64,000 nucleotides of DNA. Source: JADZAI01 sp046348585. Lineage in GTDB: Bacteria > Pseudomonadota > Alphaproteobacteria > Micropepsales > Micropepsaceae. The DNA lies in the NCBI GenBank assembly GCA_046348585.1, contig JAXMDZ010000002.1, positions 383,806 through 447,805 of the forward strand, read 5' to 3'. This document shows positions 9,101 to 17,800 of this stretch, in pieces; the stretch's first letter is position 1; every line of letters begins with the position of its first letter. The position numbers and the translations under genes were made by a program. Below the pieces are notes generated by a model. The model was given only the letters and a program-made list of their open reading frames with translations, searched no databases and was not told where the DNA came from.

Positions 9101-10382
9101 CAAGCCGGGGACATTCAACCTCGCCTTCACGACGCCGAACGGGGTCGGCCTCACCTCGGCCACCTGTTCTCCGTCCACCAGCTCGGTGAATACCGCCGCG
9201 AAGACGGCCCAGGTCGTCGTCACGTCGAACGTCGCGGTGGTGTGCACGATCAACGGCCTGCCCTCGCTCTCCGAGGCGCAGCAGGCGATCGGCGATCTGC
9301 TCGACAGCCGCGCCGACCTCATCGTCGCCAACGGACCCGACATGAGCCGCCGGATCGAGCGCCTGAACGGCGGGGGCGGCGGCGGCGGATCGGTCAGCGC
9401 CTTCGGCATCACGCTCGCATCGTCGGTTCCGTTCGCGCTCAGCGTCGGCGCCGACCGGATGAGCTTCTCCTACAGCCTCGGCCGCTCGCGGGCGATCGAC
9501 CGGGCGCAGCACGCCTCGGCGCCCGGCTTCGCCGGGGTGACGCCGATCGGCGCGGGGGCGCAGCTCGGCCTCGGCGTCTCGGCGGCGGCCGATCCGACGG
9601 CCATGCCCTCGGGCGGCGACCGCTTCGATCTGTGGGTCGAGGGCCTGCTCGCCGGCTTCAATTCGGCAGGCGGCGACGGCACCTTCGCCATCGTCCATGC
9701 GGGTGCCGACTATCTGGTGACGCCCGATCTCCTGCTCGGCGTCGGCATCCAGGTCGACTGGACCGACATGGACACCGACGCGGGCGGCACGGTTTCCGGC
9801 GTCGGCGTGATGGCCGGTCCCTACATGACCGCGCGGCTCGGCGAGAATCTCTACTTCGACGCCCGCGCCGCCTGGGGCACATCGAAGAACGACATCTCGC
9901 CCTTCGGCACGTTCGAGGATTCGTTCGACGCCACGCGCTCGCTCTATACCGCGGCGCTGATCGGCGACTTCGCCAGCGGCAACATGACGATCCAGCCTCA
10001 GGCGCGGCTCACCTATTTCCGCGAACGCACCGATCCCTATGTCGACAGTCTGAGCGTCGCCATTCCGGGCATGACGGTGACCACCGGACAGCTGGCGATC
10101 GGCCCGCAATTCTCGTGGCGAATGGTGCGCGAAAGCGGCGCGGTGCTGACGCCGCGGGTCAAGCTGGATGCGGTCTATGTGTTCAAGCTCGACCATGCGG
10201 GCGTGGCGGCGACGCAATCGCCCGACCTGCGCGACACGGGCCTGCGCGGACGCATCGAAGCCGGCTTCACCTACGAGACCGAGGCGGGCGCGTTGTTCGG
10301 TCTCGGGGCCTTCTATGACGGCATCGGCGAAGAGGACTTCGAGGCCTGGGGCGGCACCGTCGAGGTCCGCTTCGGGTTCTGA
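6168..10382 (+). CDS. large Ig-repeat autotransporter adhesin-like protein
   Basis: The product is 1,404 residues from the ATG at 6168, chosen because a GGGGG ribosome site sits just before it and a signal peptide follows that ends at SPASA (residues 1-31). The frame continues upstream to 6045, but that part lacks export features. In order: an N-terminal strand-rich domain, an IPT/TIG domain (bases 6586-6843), six putative-Ig modules (6843-8460), a second IPT/TIG domain (8470-8715), a HYR-like domain (8716-8965), a linker, and a C-terminal autotransporter beta-barrel (about 9610-10379) ending in Phe. The passenger would be displayed on the surface, probably for adhesion or glycan binding. No protease or lipase motif was seen. 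A strong hairpin follows the stop. Confidence 0.88.
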   Translation: MFGRAWAQVRLWVQMAAFAAGLAAFVSPASATLTVVSANPTTYTYAGEVITFNYTFTADTHIINSVFYSVQGNVSVSALNCTGLPLSPNATTTCTATHTVQPGEVGLPLQQYGGSFNTTTNGGPYGGSVTGSATVTYVPPPMPSVTSVTPNSGPTAGGTAITISGTNFTGATGATIGGAAVTSFSVVNSTTITGVTPARTAGAKTVTVQHPNGDDSLSSGFTYIAAGVTVSPGSLSAANIGTAYNQAITASGGTAPYTYAVTAGALPAGLTLSSGGTLSGTPTAGGSFNFTVTATDSAGSPASGSQAYTLTVDAPTITLSALAASGTATVPFSQTITASGGTASYSFAVTSGALPPGLTLASNGSLTGTPTATGTFNFTVTATDSSTGAGPYTGSSAYSLVIDPASVSITPATASLPAGTAAVAYSQQLSATGGTGAYTWSVSFGALPAGLTLNSSSGLISGTPTAAGNFTFNVTAVNSNGSGTRGYTLAIAAPNLQLTSSAFANGRLNTPYSQTNFTPSGGTAPYTYDLFSGALQAGLSVNPATGEIHGTPTASGTYNFTVRVTDSTTGTGAPFTAIRVTSLTVLPDVSITTAQALPNGQVQAVYNQSIAATGGDGGPYSFAVTGGALPAGLTLASDGTLSGTPTAGGPFAFTVTATDQGGFTGSKVFTLGIAPPTIDIAPATIPNAVEGTPYSQSLSASGGTGSYTFAVTSGALPGGLTLASNGTLSGTPTATGLFVFSVTATDSSGGGGPYTGTRTLVLGVIQAMPTVASVSPTTGPGAGGTTVTITGTHFNGASAVSFGGTPAASFAVNNSTTITATAPAHATGVVNVAVTTPGGTGTGVGLYTYDGTPPTIVGLPANQTYAIDFPDTTRVVTWTAPTASDNAPGATIQQIAGPVSGSAFPLGTTTVTYRATDAVGNTTDASFTVTINQTPPGSVQFVLHPQSDGAYTFTSPEPALNFTVNTVGGSGQSAVIQIKPGTFNLAFTTPNGVGLTSATCSPSTSSVNTAAKTAQVVVTSNVAVVCTINGLPSLSEAQQAIGDLLDSRADLIVANGPDMSRRIERLNGGGGGGGSVSAFGITLASSVPFALSVGADRMSFSYSLGRSRAIDRAQHASAPGFAGVTPIGAGAQLGLGVSAAADPTAMPSGGDRFDLWVEGLLAGFNSAGGDGTFAIVHAGADYLVTPDLLLGVGIQVDWTDMDTDAGGTVSGVGVMAGPYMTARLGENLYFDARAAWGTSKNDISPFGTFEDSFDATRSLYTAALIGDFASGNMTIQPQARLTYFRERTDPYVDSLSVAIPGMTVTTGQLAIGPQFSWRMVRESGAVLTPRVKLDAVYVFKLDHAGVAATQSPDLRDTGLRGRIEAGFTYETEAGALFGLGAFYDGIGEEDFEAWGGTVEVRFGF
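6843..8460 (+). repeat. six tandem putative-Ig (He_PIG-like) modules
   Basis: Six units of about 85-90 codons follow one another inside the autotransporter gene. Each carries the pattern Y-x-Q-x-I/L, then GGT-x-x-Y-x-F/Y-x-V, then GALPAGLTL, then G-x-L-S/T-GTPTA-x-G, then FNFTVTATDS. Units start near 6843, 7111, 7387, 7648, 7930 and 8191. Sequence divergence between units is enough that they are not recent perfect duplications, although the GALPAGLTL and GTPTA cores are strongly conserved. Confidence 0.85.
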
Positions 10383-10411
10383 CCCGAAGGCATTTCCCCC
10401 TCCCTAAACGC

Positions 10412-10440
10412 AACGCGCCGCCCTCAAGGGGCGGCGCGTT
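10412..10440 (+). terminator. hairpin terminator after the Ig-repeat autotransporter
   Basis: A perfect 12-base-pair stem, AACGCGCCGCCC (10412-10423) and GGGCGGCGCGTT (10429-10440), encloses a 5-base loop. It sits between the convergent autotransporter and alcohol dehydrogenase genes and can serve both. The T tract after it is short and broken. Confidence 0.75.
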
Positions 10441-10464
10441 CGTTTCCGGCGGGGCGCGCGCCGT

Positions 10465-11568
10465 TCAAGCGCCGGTGAGCAGCACGACCTTCACGCAGTC
10501 GCCGTGATGCTGGTCGGCGATCGCCTGGTTGATCTCGGCCAGCGGATAGGTGCGGATCAGCCGGTCGAACGGCAACCGGCCCTGCCGGTAGTGCTCGATC
10601 AGTTCGGGAATGAAGACATCGGGGTCGCTGTCGCCCTCGATGATCCCCTTGACCGTGTGGCCGAAGGTGACGGCGGTCATCAGATCGCCCGGCAGCGGCG
10701 TCCCCGGCGGGGCGATGCCGACGATGCCGAAGACGCCGTGCGGGCCAAGCGCCTGCATCGTCGCCTGAAGCACCGGCGGAATGCCGGTCGTGTCGAAGGC
10801 GTAATCGACGCCGACGGGCACGATCGCCCTGACGGCGGCGGCGAGATCGGGCGAGGCGGCGGGGTCGATCACATGCGTCGCGCCCAATTCCAGCGCCAGC
10901 TTGCGGCGGGCCTCGTGCGGCTCGGCGACGATGATCGTCGCACAGCCCTGGATGACCGCGCCCATCACGGCCGACAGGCCGACCGCGCCGCCGCCGAGGA
11001 CGAGCAGCGTCGAACCCTTTTCGCAGGCAAGCGAACGCATGATGCCGCCCGCCCCGGTCTGCACGCCGCAGCCGAGCGGTCCCATCAGCTCCAGCGGCAC
11101 GCCGTCCGGCACCTTCACGATGTTGCGCTCATAGGCGAGCGCGTAAGTGGCGAACGAGGACTGGCCGAAGAAATTGCCGGCGACCGCCTCGCCGTTCGCC
11201 GAAAGCGCCTTGCTGCCGTCGGTGCGCACCCCTGCGTAGTTCAGCATCGGCATGGTGTGGCAATAGGCGGGCTCGCCCTTGAGGCAGCGCGGGCAGACGC
11301 CGCAGGAGCGGAAGGTCATCGCCACCCGGTCGCCGGGCGCGACCTTGGTCACGTTCGCGCCGACCCTTTCGACGATGCCCGCGCCCTCGTGGCCGAGCAC
11401 GGCGGGCGGCGGGATCATCTGCGCCGCCTTGAACACGAGGTCGGTGTGGCAGAGGCCGACCCCGACGACGCGCACCAGAATTTCGTCCGGGCGCGGATCG
11501 TCGAGTTCGACGGTCTCGATGGTGAAGGGCCGGTCGGGCTGACGGGCGACGGCGGCGGTGATGTGCAT
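10465..11568 (-). CDS. zinc-dependent alcohol dehydrogenase, aryl/allyl alcohol type
   Basis: This 367-residue MDR-superfamily enzyme oxidises an alcohol to an aldehyde with NAD. It shows the catalytic zinc ligand segment GLCHTD, then GHEGAGIVERVG, the structural zinc cysteines in CGVCPRCLKGEPAYC, the Rossmann motif GGGAVGLSAVMGA, and GCGVQTGAGG, which is typical of the benzyl/aryl-alcohol dehydrogenase (XylB-like) branch. The ATG at 11568 is preceded by AGGGAGGAACTC, an excellent ribosome site; the frame extends upstream to 11631 but overlaps the previous gene. It is the last gene of an operon with an enoyl-CoA hydratase and an acyl-CoA synthetase, so the route may run alcohol to acid to CoA ester, with an aldehyde dehydrogenase elsewhere. 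Confidence 0.9.
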   Translation of the reverse strand: MHITAAVARQPDRPFTIETVELDDPRPDEILVRVVGVGLCHTDLVFKAAQMIPPPAVLGHEGAGIVERVGANVTKVAPGDRVAMTFRSCGVCPRCLKGEPAYCHTMPMLNYAGVRTDGSKALSANGEAVAGNFFGQSSFATYALAYERNIVKVPDGVPLELMGPLGCGVQTGAGGIMRSLACEKGSTLLVLGGGAVGLSAVMGAVIQGCATIIVAEPHEARRKLALELGATHVIDPAASPDLAAAVRAIVPVGVDYAFDTTGIPPVLQATMQALGPHGVFGIVGIAPPGTPLPGDLMTAVTFGHTVKGIIEGDSDPDVFIPELIEHYRQGRLPFDRLIRTYPLAEINQAIADQHHGDCVKVVLLTGA

Positions 11569-11623
11569 GAGTTCCTCCCTTGGCGTTGTGGCGGCGATGC
11601 CTTTGTCGTCTGCGCCGCCGAGT

Positions 11624-12442
11624 CTAGCCAAGCCGGGCGCGAAAATCAGGCTGACGCTTTGCCAGAAAGGCCATGACGCCCTCCGTCGCCTCCGGCGTCG
11701 TGAAGAGGCGGCTCTGCGCCCCCCGCTCGGCGTCGAGATAGGCGTCGAGCGGCGTCTCCAGCGCCTGCGCCGAAAGCCGCTTCAGCTCCATGACCGCCGA
11801 GACCGGCAGCGCAAGAAGACGCCCGGCCAGCGCGCGCCCCGCCGCCGCGAGATCGCCGTCCGGCACGCAGCGCCAGACGAGCCCCCAGGTGGCGGCCGTT
11901 TCGGCGTCCAGCCGGTCGCCGAGCAGCGCACAGCCCATCGCGCGGGCGACGCCGATGCGATTCTGCATGAAGGCGATACCGCCGAGATCGGGCACGAGGC
12001 CGAGCTTCGGCACGAAAGGCAGGCTGAAATAGGCGGAGGACGCCGCCAGCACCATGTCGGCGGCCAGCGCGAGACCGACGCCGCCGCCCACCACCGGCCC
12101 GTTCACCAGCGACACGACGAGGCCCGGAAAAGCGCGCAGTTCGCGGATAAGGGCGTGGCCCTCCAGCAGGATCTCGTTCATCTCGCGATAGCGCCGGTCC
12201 GCGTCTCCCGACGAGCGGGCGAGCGCCTGTTCAAGGAAGTTGAGATCGGCCCCGGCGCAGAAGGCGCGCCCCGCCCCGGTCAGCACGACGACATCCGTCC
12301 CGCCGTCCTCCTGCAGGGCGGCCAGCGCGGCGCGGCACTGGGCGAGCATCGTCGCGTCGATGCCGTTCAGGATCTGCGGCCGGTTGAGCACGATCCGCCC
12401 GAGGCGTCCGTCGCGTTCGAGAAGAATGTGCGAGTAGGTCAT
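11624..12442 (-). CDS. enoyl-CoA hydratase/isomerase family protein
   Basis: The 272-residue product has the crotonase fold: AGRAFCAGADLNFLEQ (about residues 57-72) and NGPVVGGGVGLALAADMVLA (about 114-133) form the oxyanion hole and CoA pocket, and LGLVPDLGG corresponds to the segment that usually carries a catalytic Glu. The expected Glu positions are not all obvious, so hydratase, isomerase or hydrolase activity cannot be separated by eye. It lies 55 bases upstream of the alcohol dehydrogenase start and 45 bases after the acyl-CoA synthetase frame, all on the minus strand, so it is probably the beta-oxidation-like step in the same operon. Confidence 0.88.
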   Translation of the reverse strand: MTYSHILLERDGRLGRIVLNRPQILNGIDATMLAQCRAALAALQEDGGTDVVVLTGAGRAFCAGADLNFLEQALARSSGDADRRYREMNEILLEGHALIRELRAFPGLVVSLVNGPVVGGGVGLALAADMVLAASSAYFSLPFVPKLGLVPDLGGIAFMQNRIGVARAMGCALLGDRLDAETAATWGLVWRCVPDGDLAAAGRALAGRLLALPVSAVMELKRLSAQALETPLDAYLDAERGAQSRLFTTPEATEGVMAFLAKRQPDFRARLG

Positions 12443-12487
12443 GACGCCCCCGTTTCCGGCTGAGGGTGAGCGCCGCCGCGAACGGCG

Positions 12488-14047
12488 CTAATTGACGTTC
12501 CGGCTCTTGTCCGCCCAGAAGGGCTGACGCAGATCCACTTTCAGGATCTTGCCCGCGCCCGATTTCGGCAGCGCCTCGGCGCGCACATCGACGCTGCGCG
12601 GACATTTGTAGCCGGCGATCAGCGCCTTGCAGTGCGACACGATCTCGTCCGCCGAAACGCTCCGGCCCGCCTTCGGCACCACGATCGCATGGACGCGCTC
12701 GCCCCATTTGTCGTCGGGCACGCCGATGACCGCGCATTCGCCGACCGCTTCGTGCTGCATCAGCGCGTTCTCGACCTCGGCCGAGAAGACGTTCTCGCCG
12801 CCTGAGACGATCATGTCCTTGATGCGGTCGACGATGTAGAGAAAGCCGTCGGCGTCGAGATAGCCGCCGTCGCCGGTATGGACCCAGCCGTCGACCAGCG
12901 TCGCCGCCGTCTGTTCGGGCCGGTTCCAATAGCCGAGCATCGTGTTGGGGCCGCGGGCGCAGACCTCGCCGACCGACCCTTGCGGAACCTAGGCGCCCTC
13001 CGCATCGACGATCTTGATCTCGACGCAGAGACCGGGCCGCCCGGCCGAGCGCAGCTTGCCCGCCTTCGGACCTTCGAGCACATGCCATTCCGGCCCCAGA
13101 ATGGTCGCCAGCGGCGACAGCTCGGTCTGGCCATAGGCCTGCGCGAAGCCGACATGGGGAAGCTGCTTCATCGCCGCCCGCAGCAGCGATTCGGCCATCG
13201 GCGACGCGCCGTAGATGAGGCGGCTGAGCGATGAGGCGTCGCGGTGCGCCAGATCGGGGCAGTCGAGCAGAAGTCGGATCATGGTCGGCACGAGCAGTGC
13301 GTGCGTCGCCCGCTCCGCCTCCACCAGGCCGAGGAACGCGGCGGCGTCGAACGAGGGCATGAAGATGTGGCTGCCGCCGAAGATCGTCCCCGCGAAGGTC
13401 ATGCCGGTGTCGGCCAGATGGAACATGGGCGCGGCATGGAGATAGCGCAGCTCCGCGCTCAGCCCGATCCCCGCGCCGATGCAGAGCGAACTGGTCCACA
13501 GGCTCTGGTGCGAAAGCATGACGCCCTTGGGAAATCCGGTCGTGCCGCCGGTGTAGAATATCCCGGCCAGATCGCCGCCCGAGCGCCGCGCATCCGGCGC
13601 GGCGGGACCGGCGTCGGCGAGCGCCTCATAGGCGAGGAACCCCTCGGGCGTCGGGCCGTCGCCGATATGGATGGCGTGGCGAAGGCCGCCGCATTGCGCA
13701 AGCACCGCGCGGCCGGCGGCGAGGAACGTGTCGTCGACCACCAGCACCGTCGCGCCGGAATCCTCGATCGAGAAGACGTGCTCGGCGACCGACCAGCGCA
13801 CGTTCATCGGCACGACGACGGCGTTCGCCCAGGGCACGGCGAAGTAGAGTTCGAAATAGCGGTCGGCGTTCATGGCGAGGATGGCGATGCGGTCGCCTTC
13901 GCCGACGCCGAGCCCCTTGAGCGCCCCGGCCACGCGGGCGATGCGGTCCCTGACCTCGGCCCAGCTGCGACGGCGGCCGGCGCAAACGGTGGCGACGGCG
14001 GCGGGCGTGGCGGCGGCCGCCCGATGGATGGCTTGTGTCAGCTGCAC
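12488..14047 (-). pseudogene. acyl-CoA synthetase interrupted by one in-frame TAG
   Basis: From the GTG at 14047 (ribosome site AGGGAGA) the frame encodes a normal AMP-forming acyl-CoA synthetase of about 519 residues, except for a single TAG at 12989-12991, codon 353. Upstream of it are the AMP-binding loop FYTGGTTGFPKGVMLSH and the YGQTE motif. Downstream, without any frame change, are GSVGEVCARGPNTMLGYWNRP, GWVHTGDGGYLD, DRIKDMIVSGGENVFS and the catalytic lysine motif PKSGAGKILKVDL. Everything but that codon is conserved. Explanations are a recent nonsense mutation (CAG to TAG is one transition), a base-call error, or suppression. As read, the product would lack the adenylation lid and be inactive. 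Confidence 0.85.
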
Positions 14048-14084
14048 GCGGCGTCTCCCTGACGCCCGGTCTCGGCCGGGTCGT

Positions 14085-14100
14085 GTTACTCGCCGGTAAC
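14085..14100. promoter_or_regulatory. candidate TetR operator between divergent genes
   Basis: The 16-base near-palindrome GTTACT-CGCC-GGTAAC has one mismatched pair and lies between the divergent acyl-CoA synthetase (start 14047) and TetR (start 14177) genes. The position is typical for a TetR-family autoregulatory operator, but binding is inferred only from symmetry and location. Confidence 0.5.
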
Positions 14101-14176
14101 TTTGCACCCACTGGGTATCTTGTCAAACCGCGACGCCGCTCTAAGATTCCCGCGCGGCTGACCGAAGGAGCCCGGC

Positions 14177-14800
14177 ATGTCAGGTACGGCGATCGCCTCG
14201 CCCTGGAAGAAAGCGCCCGCACGCCGGCTGGAGCGCGAGCTGAAGCGCGAGGCGGTGCTGATGGCGGCGGCCCGCGTCTTCTCGGAACGCGGCTATCACC
14301 GCACCTCGCTCGACGCGGTGGCGCAGACGCTCAACGTCACCAAGCCGACGCTCTACTATTACTTCGAGAACAAGGAGGCGATGCTGGCGGCCTGCGTCCA
14401 GCACGGGCTCGATCTGGTGGAAGCGGGCGGCGGGGCGGAACCGGCAAACGGCGCGACGGGCATGGCCCGCCTCGTCGCCTATCTCACGCGCTATGCGGAG
14501 GTCAGCGAGACCGATTTCGGCCGCTGCGCGGTGCGCATCAGCGACGCCGAATTGTCTGAGGCGAGCCGCAAGCGCGTGCGGCGGATCAAGACCGGAATCG
14601 ACCGCAGGATTCGCGACCTGATTTCGGCCGGCATCACCGACGGCTCGATCGCCCCGTCCGACCCCAAGATCACCGCCTTCGCCCTCGCCGGGGCGCTCAA
14701 TTCCATCGGCCGCTCGCACCAGCGCGACGCCGACCTGACGGGGCCGAAGATGATCGGCCAGTACATCGCACTGCTGGTGAACGGCATCGCGCCGCGCTGA
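14177..14800 (+). CDS. TetR-family transcriptional regulator
   Basis: The 207-residue product has a TetR HTH near residues 25-70 (VLMAAARVFSERGYHRTSLDAVAQTL, NVTKPTLYYYFENKEAML) and a variable ligand domain. The ATG at 14177 follows GAAGGAG at the right distance. It is transcribed divergently from the acyl-CoA synthetase, enoyl-CoA hydratase and alcohol dehydrogenase operon, with an imperfect palindrome in between, so it most likely represses that operon and itself until an acyl-CoA or alcohol-derived ligand binds. The ligand is unknown. A strong hairpin follows the stop. Confidence 0.9.
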   Translation: MSGTAIASPWKKAPARRLERELKREAVLMAAARVFSERGYHRTSLDAVAQTLNVTKPTLYYYFENKEAMLAACVQHGLDLVEAGGGAEPANGATGMARLVAYLTRYAEVSETDFGRCAVRISDAELSEASRKRVRRIKTGIDRRIRDLISAGITDGSIAPSDPKITAFALAGALNSIGRSHQRDADLTGPKMIGQYIALLVNGIAPR

Positions 14801-14811
14801 CCGGCGGCCGC

Positions 14812-14842
14812 CCCCGCGCGCCCCATTCGCGGGCGCGCGGGG
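14812..14842. terminator. bidirectional hairpin between convergent genes
   Basis: Arms CCCCGCGCGCCC (14812-14823) and GGGCGCGCGGGG (14831-14842) pair perfectly over 12 bases with a 7-base loop. It sits between the TetR stop (14800) and the autotransporter stop (14851), which converge. No T tract follows on either strand, so it may be a weak or Rho-assisted terminator. Confidence 0.55.
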
Positions 14843-14850
14843 CGACGCCT

Positions 14851-17800
14851 TCAGAAGCGCAGCGCCAGACGGGCGTTGACGCCGTGGTCTGCGCCCGCAT
14901 CGCCGATCAACCCGTCATACGAGACGGAGAGCGACGCGCCGGGGCTGAGCGTCACGTCGAGACCGAGCGCGATCGCGGCGGCGTCGGTCATAACGGGCAG
15001 ACCTGCCACCTCGAACGCCTGGTTGCCCGACAGGACGAGGACGCGGCGCGGCGCGGAATCGTCGAAGGCGTGACGCCACCCGATCTGGCCGCGGACCTTC
15101 GCATCCGCGCCGCCAAGCGAGAACGCGGCGTCGAAATTCACGCCGAGCGTCGCCAGATCGGCGTCCAGCGAACCGTCTGCGCCTTCCAGCGCCACCGCCC
15201 CGCCGGTTTCGTCAAAGGCGTCCGTATCGACGGCGACATGCGCGATGCGCACGAAGGGCTCGATCCCGGTCGCGCCCGCCTCGAAGCGATAGGCAAGCTC
15301 CGCGAAGAGCTGCCAGGTGGTCGCATCGTAGGAACCGCCCGCCGCGTCGCTGAATCCGGGGAAGGCGACGATGCGGTCGGTCTCGACGTCGTGGGTGGCA
15401 TAGGCCCCGCCGGCGCGCAACGCCCAGCGATCCCACCGGCCGCCGCCATAGACGCCGAACTGCACGGTGTCGATCGACGCCGACGACGCCAGCGCGTCGA
15501 TATCGAGATCGCTGTGCTGGAAACCCGCGACCGCGCCGAGCCGCCAGACGCCGTTCAGCGCGAAGTCCGCGCCGATGAAGCCACCCGCCGTCGAAGCGTC
15601 GGCGGCGGCGGCGTTGCCGTCGCCGTCGCGCTCGCCCGATACGCCGAAGCCATAGGCCCACACGCTCCCGCCTTCCTCGCCGCCGGTATCGCGCAGGCGG
15701 CCGATCGCGGCCTCGCGCATATAGCGGCTGTCGTCGGAGAGGACGCCGAGGAGCGAGGCGTGGAGTTCGCCCGAGATCGCGTCGAACGCGGCTTGCGCGC
15801 TCGCCGCGTCGGGAACGAGGGCGATGGCGTCATACACCCCGTCGCCGGGTCCCGCGCCCTGGGCGGCGCCTGCGGCGGCGATCTGGTTGGGGGTAAGGGC
15901 GGCCGTCTGGAAGTTGGACGCCGCAAGGGTCAGCGTGACCGCATTCGACGTATAGGTCAGCTGCGGGCTCAGGAAGTAGGAAGCGCCGGGGAAATCGATT
16001 CCCGAGAACGCGCCCGAAACGCCGCCGCCCGCCGTCAGGATGAGATAGGGCGTGTTCAGCGCGTAGTCGGGGAACGGCACGACATGCACCGTGCCCGCCA
16101 GCGCCGCCGCGCCGGTGGCCGCCAGAAGGTCGGACTGGCCGAGCGCGTTGATCTCGACCTCGTAGATCGACCCGGCGTTGAAGGCGACCGAGGCGACGTT
16201 CATCGTGCCGATCGAATTGCCGGGCGCGAGCCTGCCGCCCGAGCCGATGGTGACGGCCCCGAGCGTGCCGGAGCCGCCGACCTTGCCGCCCGAGGTCACG
16301 TTGAGCGCGCCGCCGAGGATGCTGTTCACCCGCAGCGTGCCGCCCGAAACCGTGGTCGTCCCGTCGAAGCCCGAGCCGTCGCCGGTCAGGATCGTCGATC
16401 CCCCCAGGTGATCGATCGCGCCGGTTCCGAAGAATCCTGCGCCGAAGGTGTAGGCTGCGCCATTGTGGTTGAAGACGACGCGACCGTCGCCGTCGCCGAA
16501 CTGGACAAGGCCGGCGGTCGTCGTGCCCGCCGCGCCGCCCGCGCCCAGATACAGCGTTCCGGCCGAGCCGCTGTGCTGCGCAAGAGTGATCTGGGACGCA
16601 TCGAGCATGCCGCCCGAGGCGAGGACGATATTGCCCGACCCGTCATTGCCGACGACGAGGTCGGCATTGACTGCGAAGAGCGAACCCGCGCCTGTGACGA
16701 TGAGCGTGCCGAGCGCGCCCGCGGCATCTCCGATCGTCGCAGCGCCAGCCACGACATGACCGCCGCCCGAGATCGTCATCTGTCCCGATCCCGAACCGCC
16801 GAGGAGCAGCGTGTTGGTGACCTCCCATTGCGCGTTCGCGCCGGTGACGACGGCCTCGCCGGTGGACCCCGCCTCCGCGCCGATCGCCGCCGAGCCCGAA
16901 AGAACGTAGCCGCCGCTGTTCACCTGAAGGGTTCCCGCCCCCGAACTGCCGAGCGTGAGCGAGTTGGCGACGCTCAGCTGCGAGCCCGCGCCCGAGACCG
17001 TCACGGCGCCGTGGCCGCCGACCGCGTCGCCGGCATAGAGCGAGGATCCGAAGAGCGCGTACGCGCCGCCCGATACGATGAGGCTGCCAGTACCCTCGTT
17101 GCCGATCTGACCGGCATGATCGGCGCTGAGGAGAGAGCCGGCGCCGGTCACGGTGATGGCGCCGTTGCCGGTCGCCTTGTCGCCGACGGAGATACCCGAG
17201 GAGCCGGCGACCATCGCGTGGCCGCCATCGGCGATCTCAACAACGCCATTGCCGCTATCGCCGACGACGACAGCTGCGGCGTTCGTCCAGAGGCTGTCCG
17301 CCCCCGTGACGGTGACGTGACCCGAAGACCCGGCATTGGCGCCGATCGTGGTCAGGCCGGTGTTCCAGGCGCCGCCATTCTCGATCAGGACCGTGCCCGA
17401 GCCGGAATTGCCGACGCCGACGAGGAAGCCCGTATTCCAGACCGAACCGGGACCGCTGACGACCGCAAGACCCGAAACGCCGGCGAGGCTGCCGATCGAC
17501 GCGGAATTGCCGGTGACGGCCGCGCCGTTCTCGACATGCAGCTCGCCATTGCCATAGCGGCCGATGATCGTGGTGCTGGCGACATTCCAGGTCGATCCGG
17601 CGCCGGTGACGCGGACGATGCCCGTCAGCGCCGGGCTGCCGTTGCCGATATAGGCGATTCCATCGGTCAACAGGCCGCCGCCGTCGCGGATCGTGAGAAG
17701 GCCGTTGGCGAGATAGGCGACATAGATGTCCTGGCTGTGTCCGGTGACGCCCATGCCGATCACCGGCGCGTTGGCTCCGGTCGTGTCGATCTCCACCTTG

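Noticed and set aside
8337..10217. A 626-codon minus-strand frame within the Ig-repeat autotransporter
   Set aside because: Arg/Asp-rich antisense composition, no start signal and no domain.
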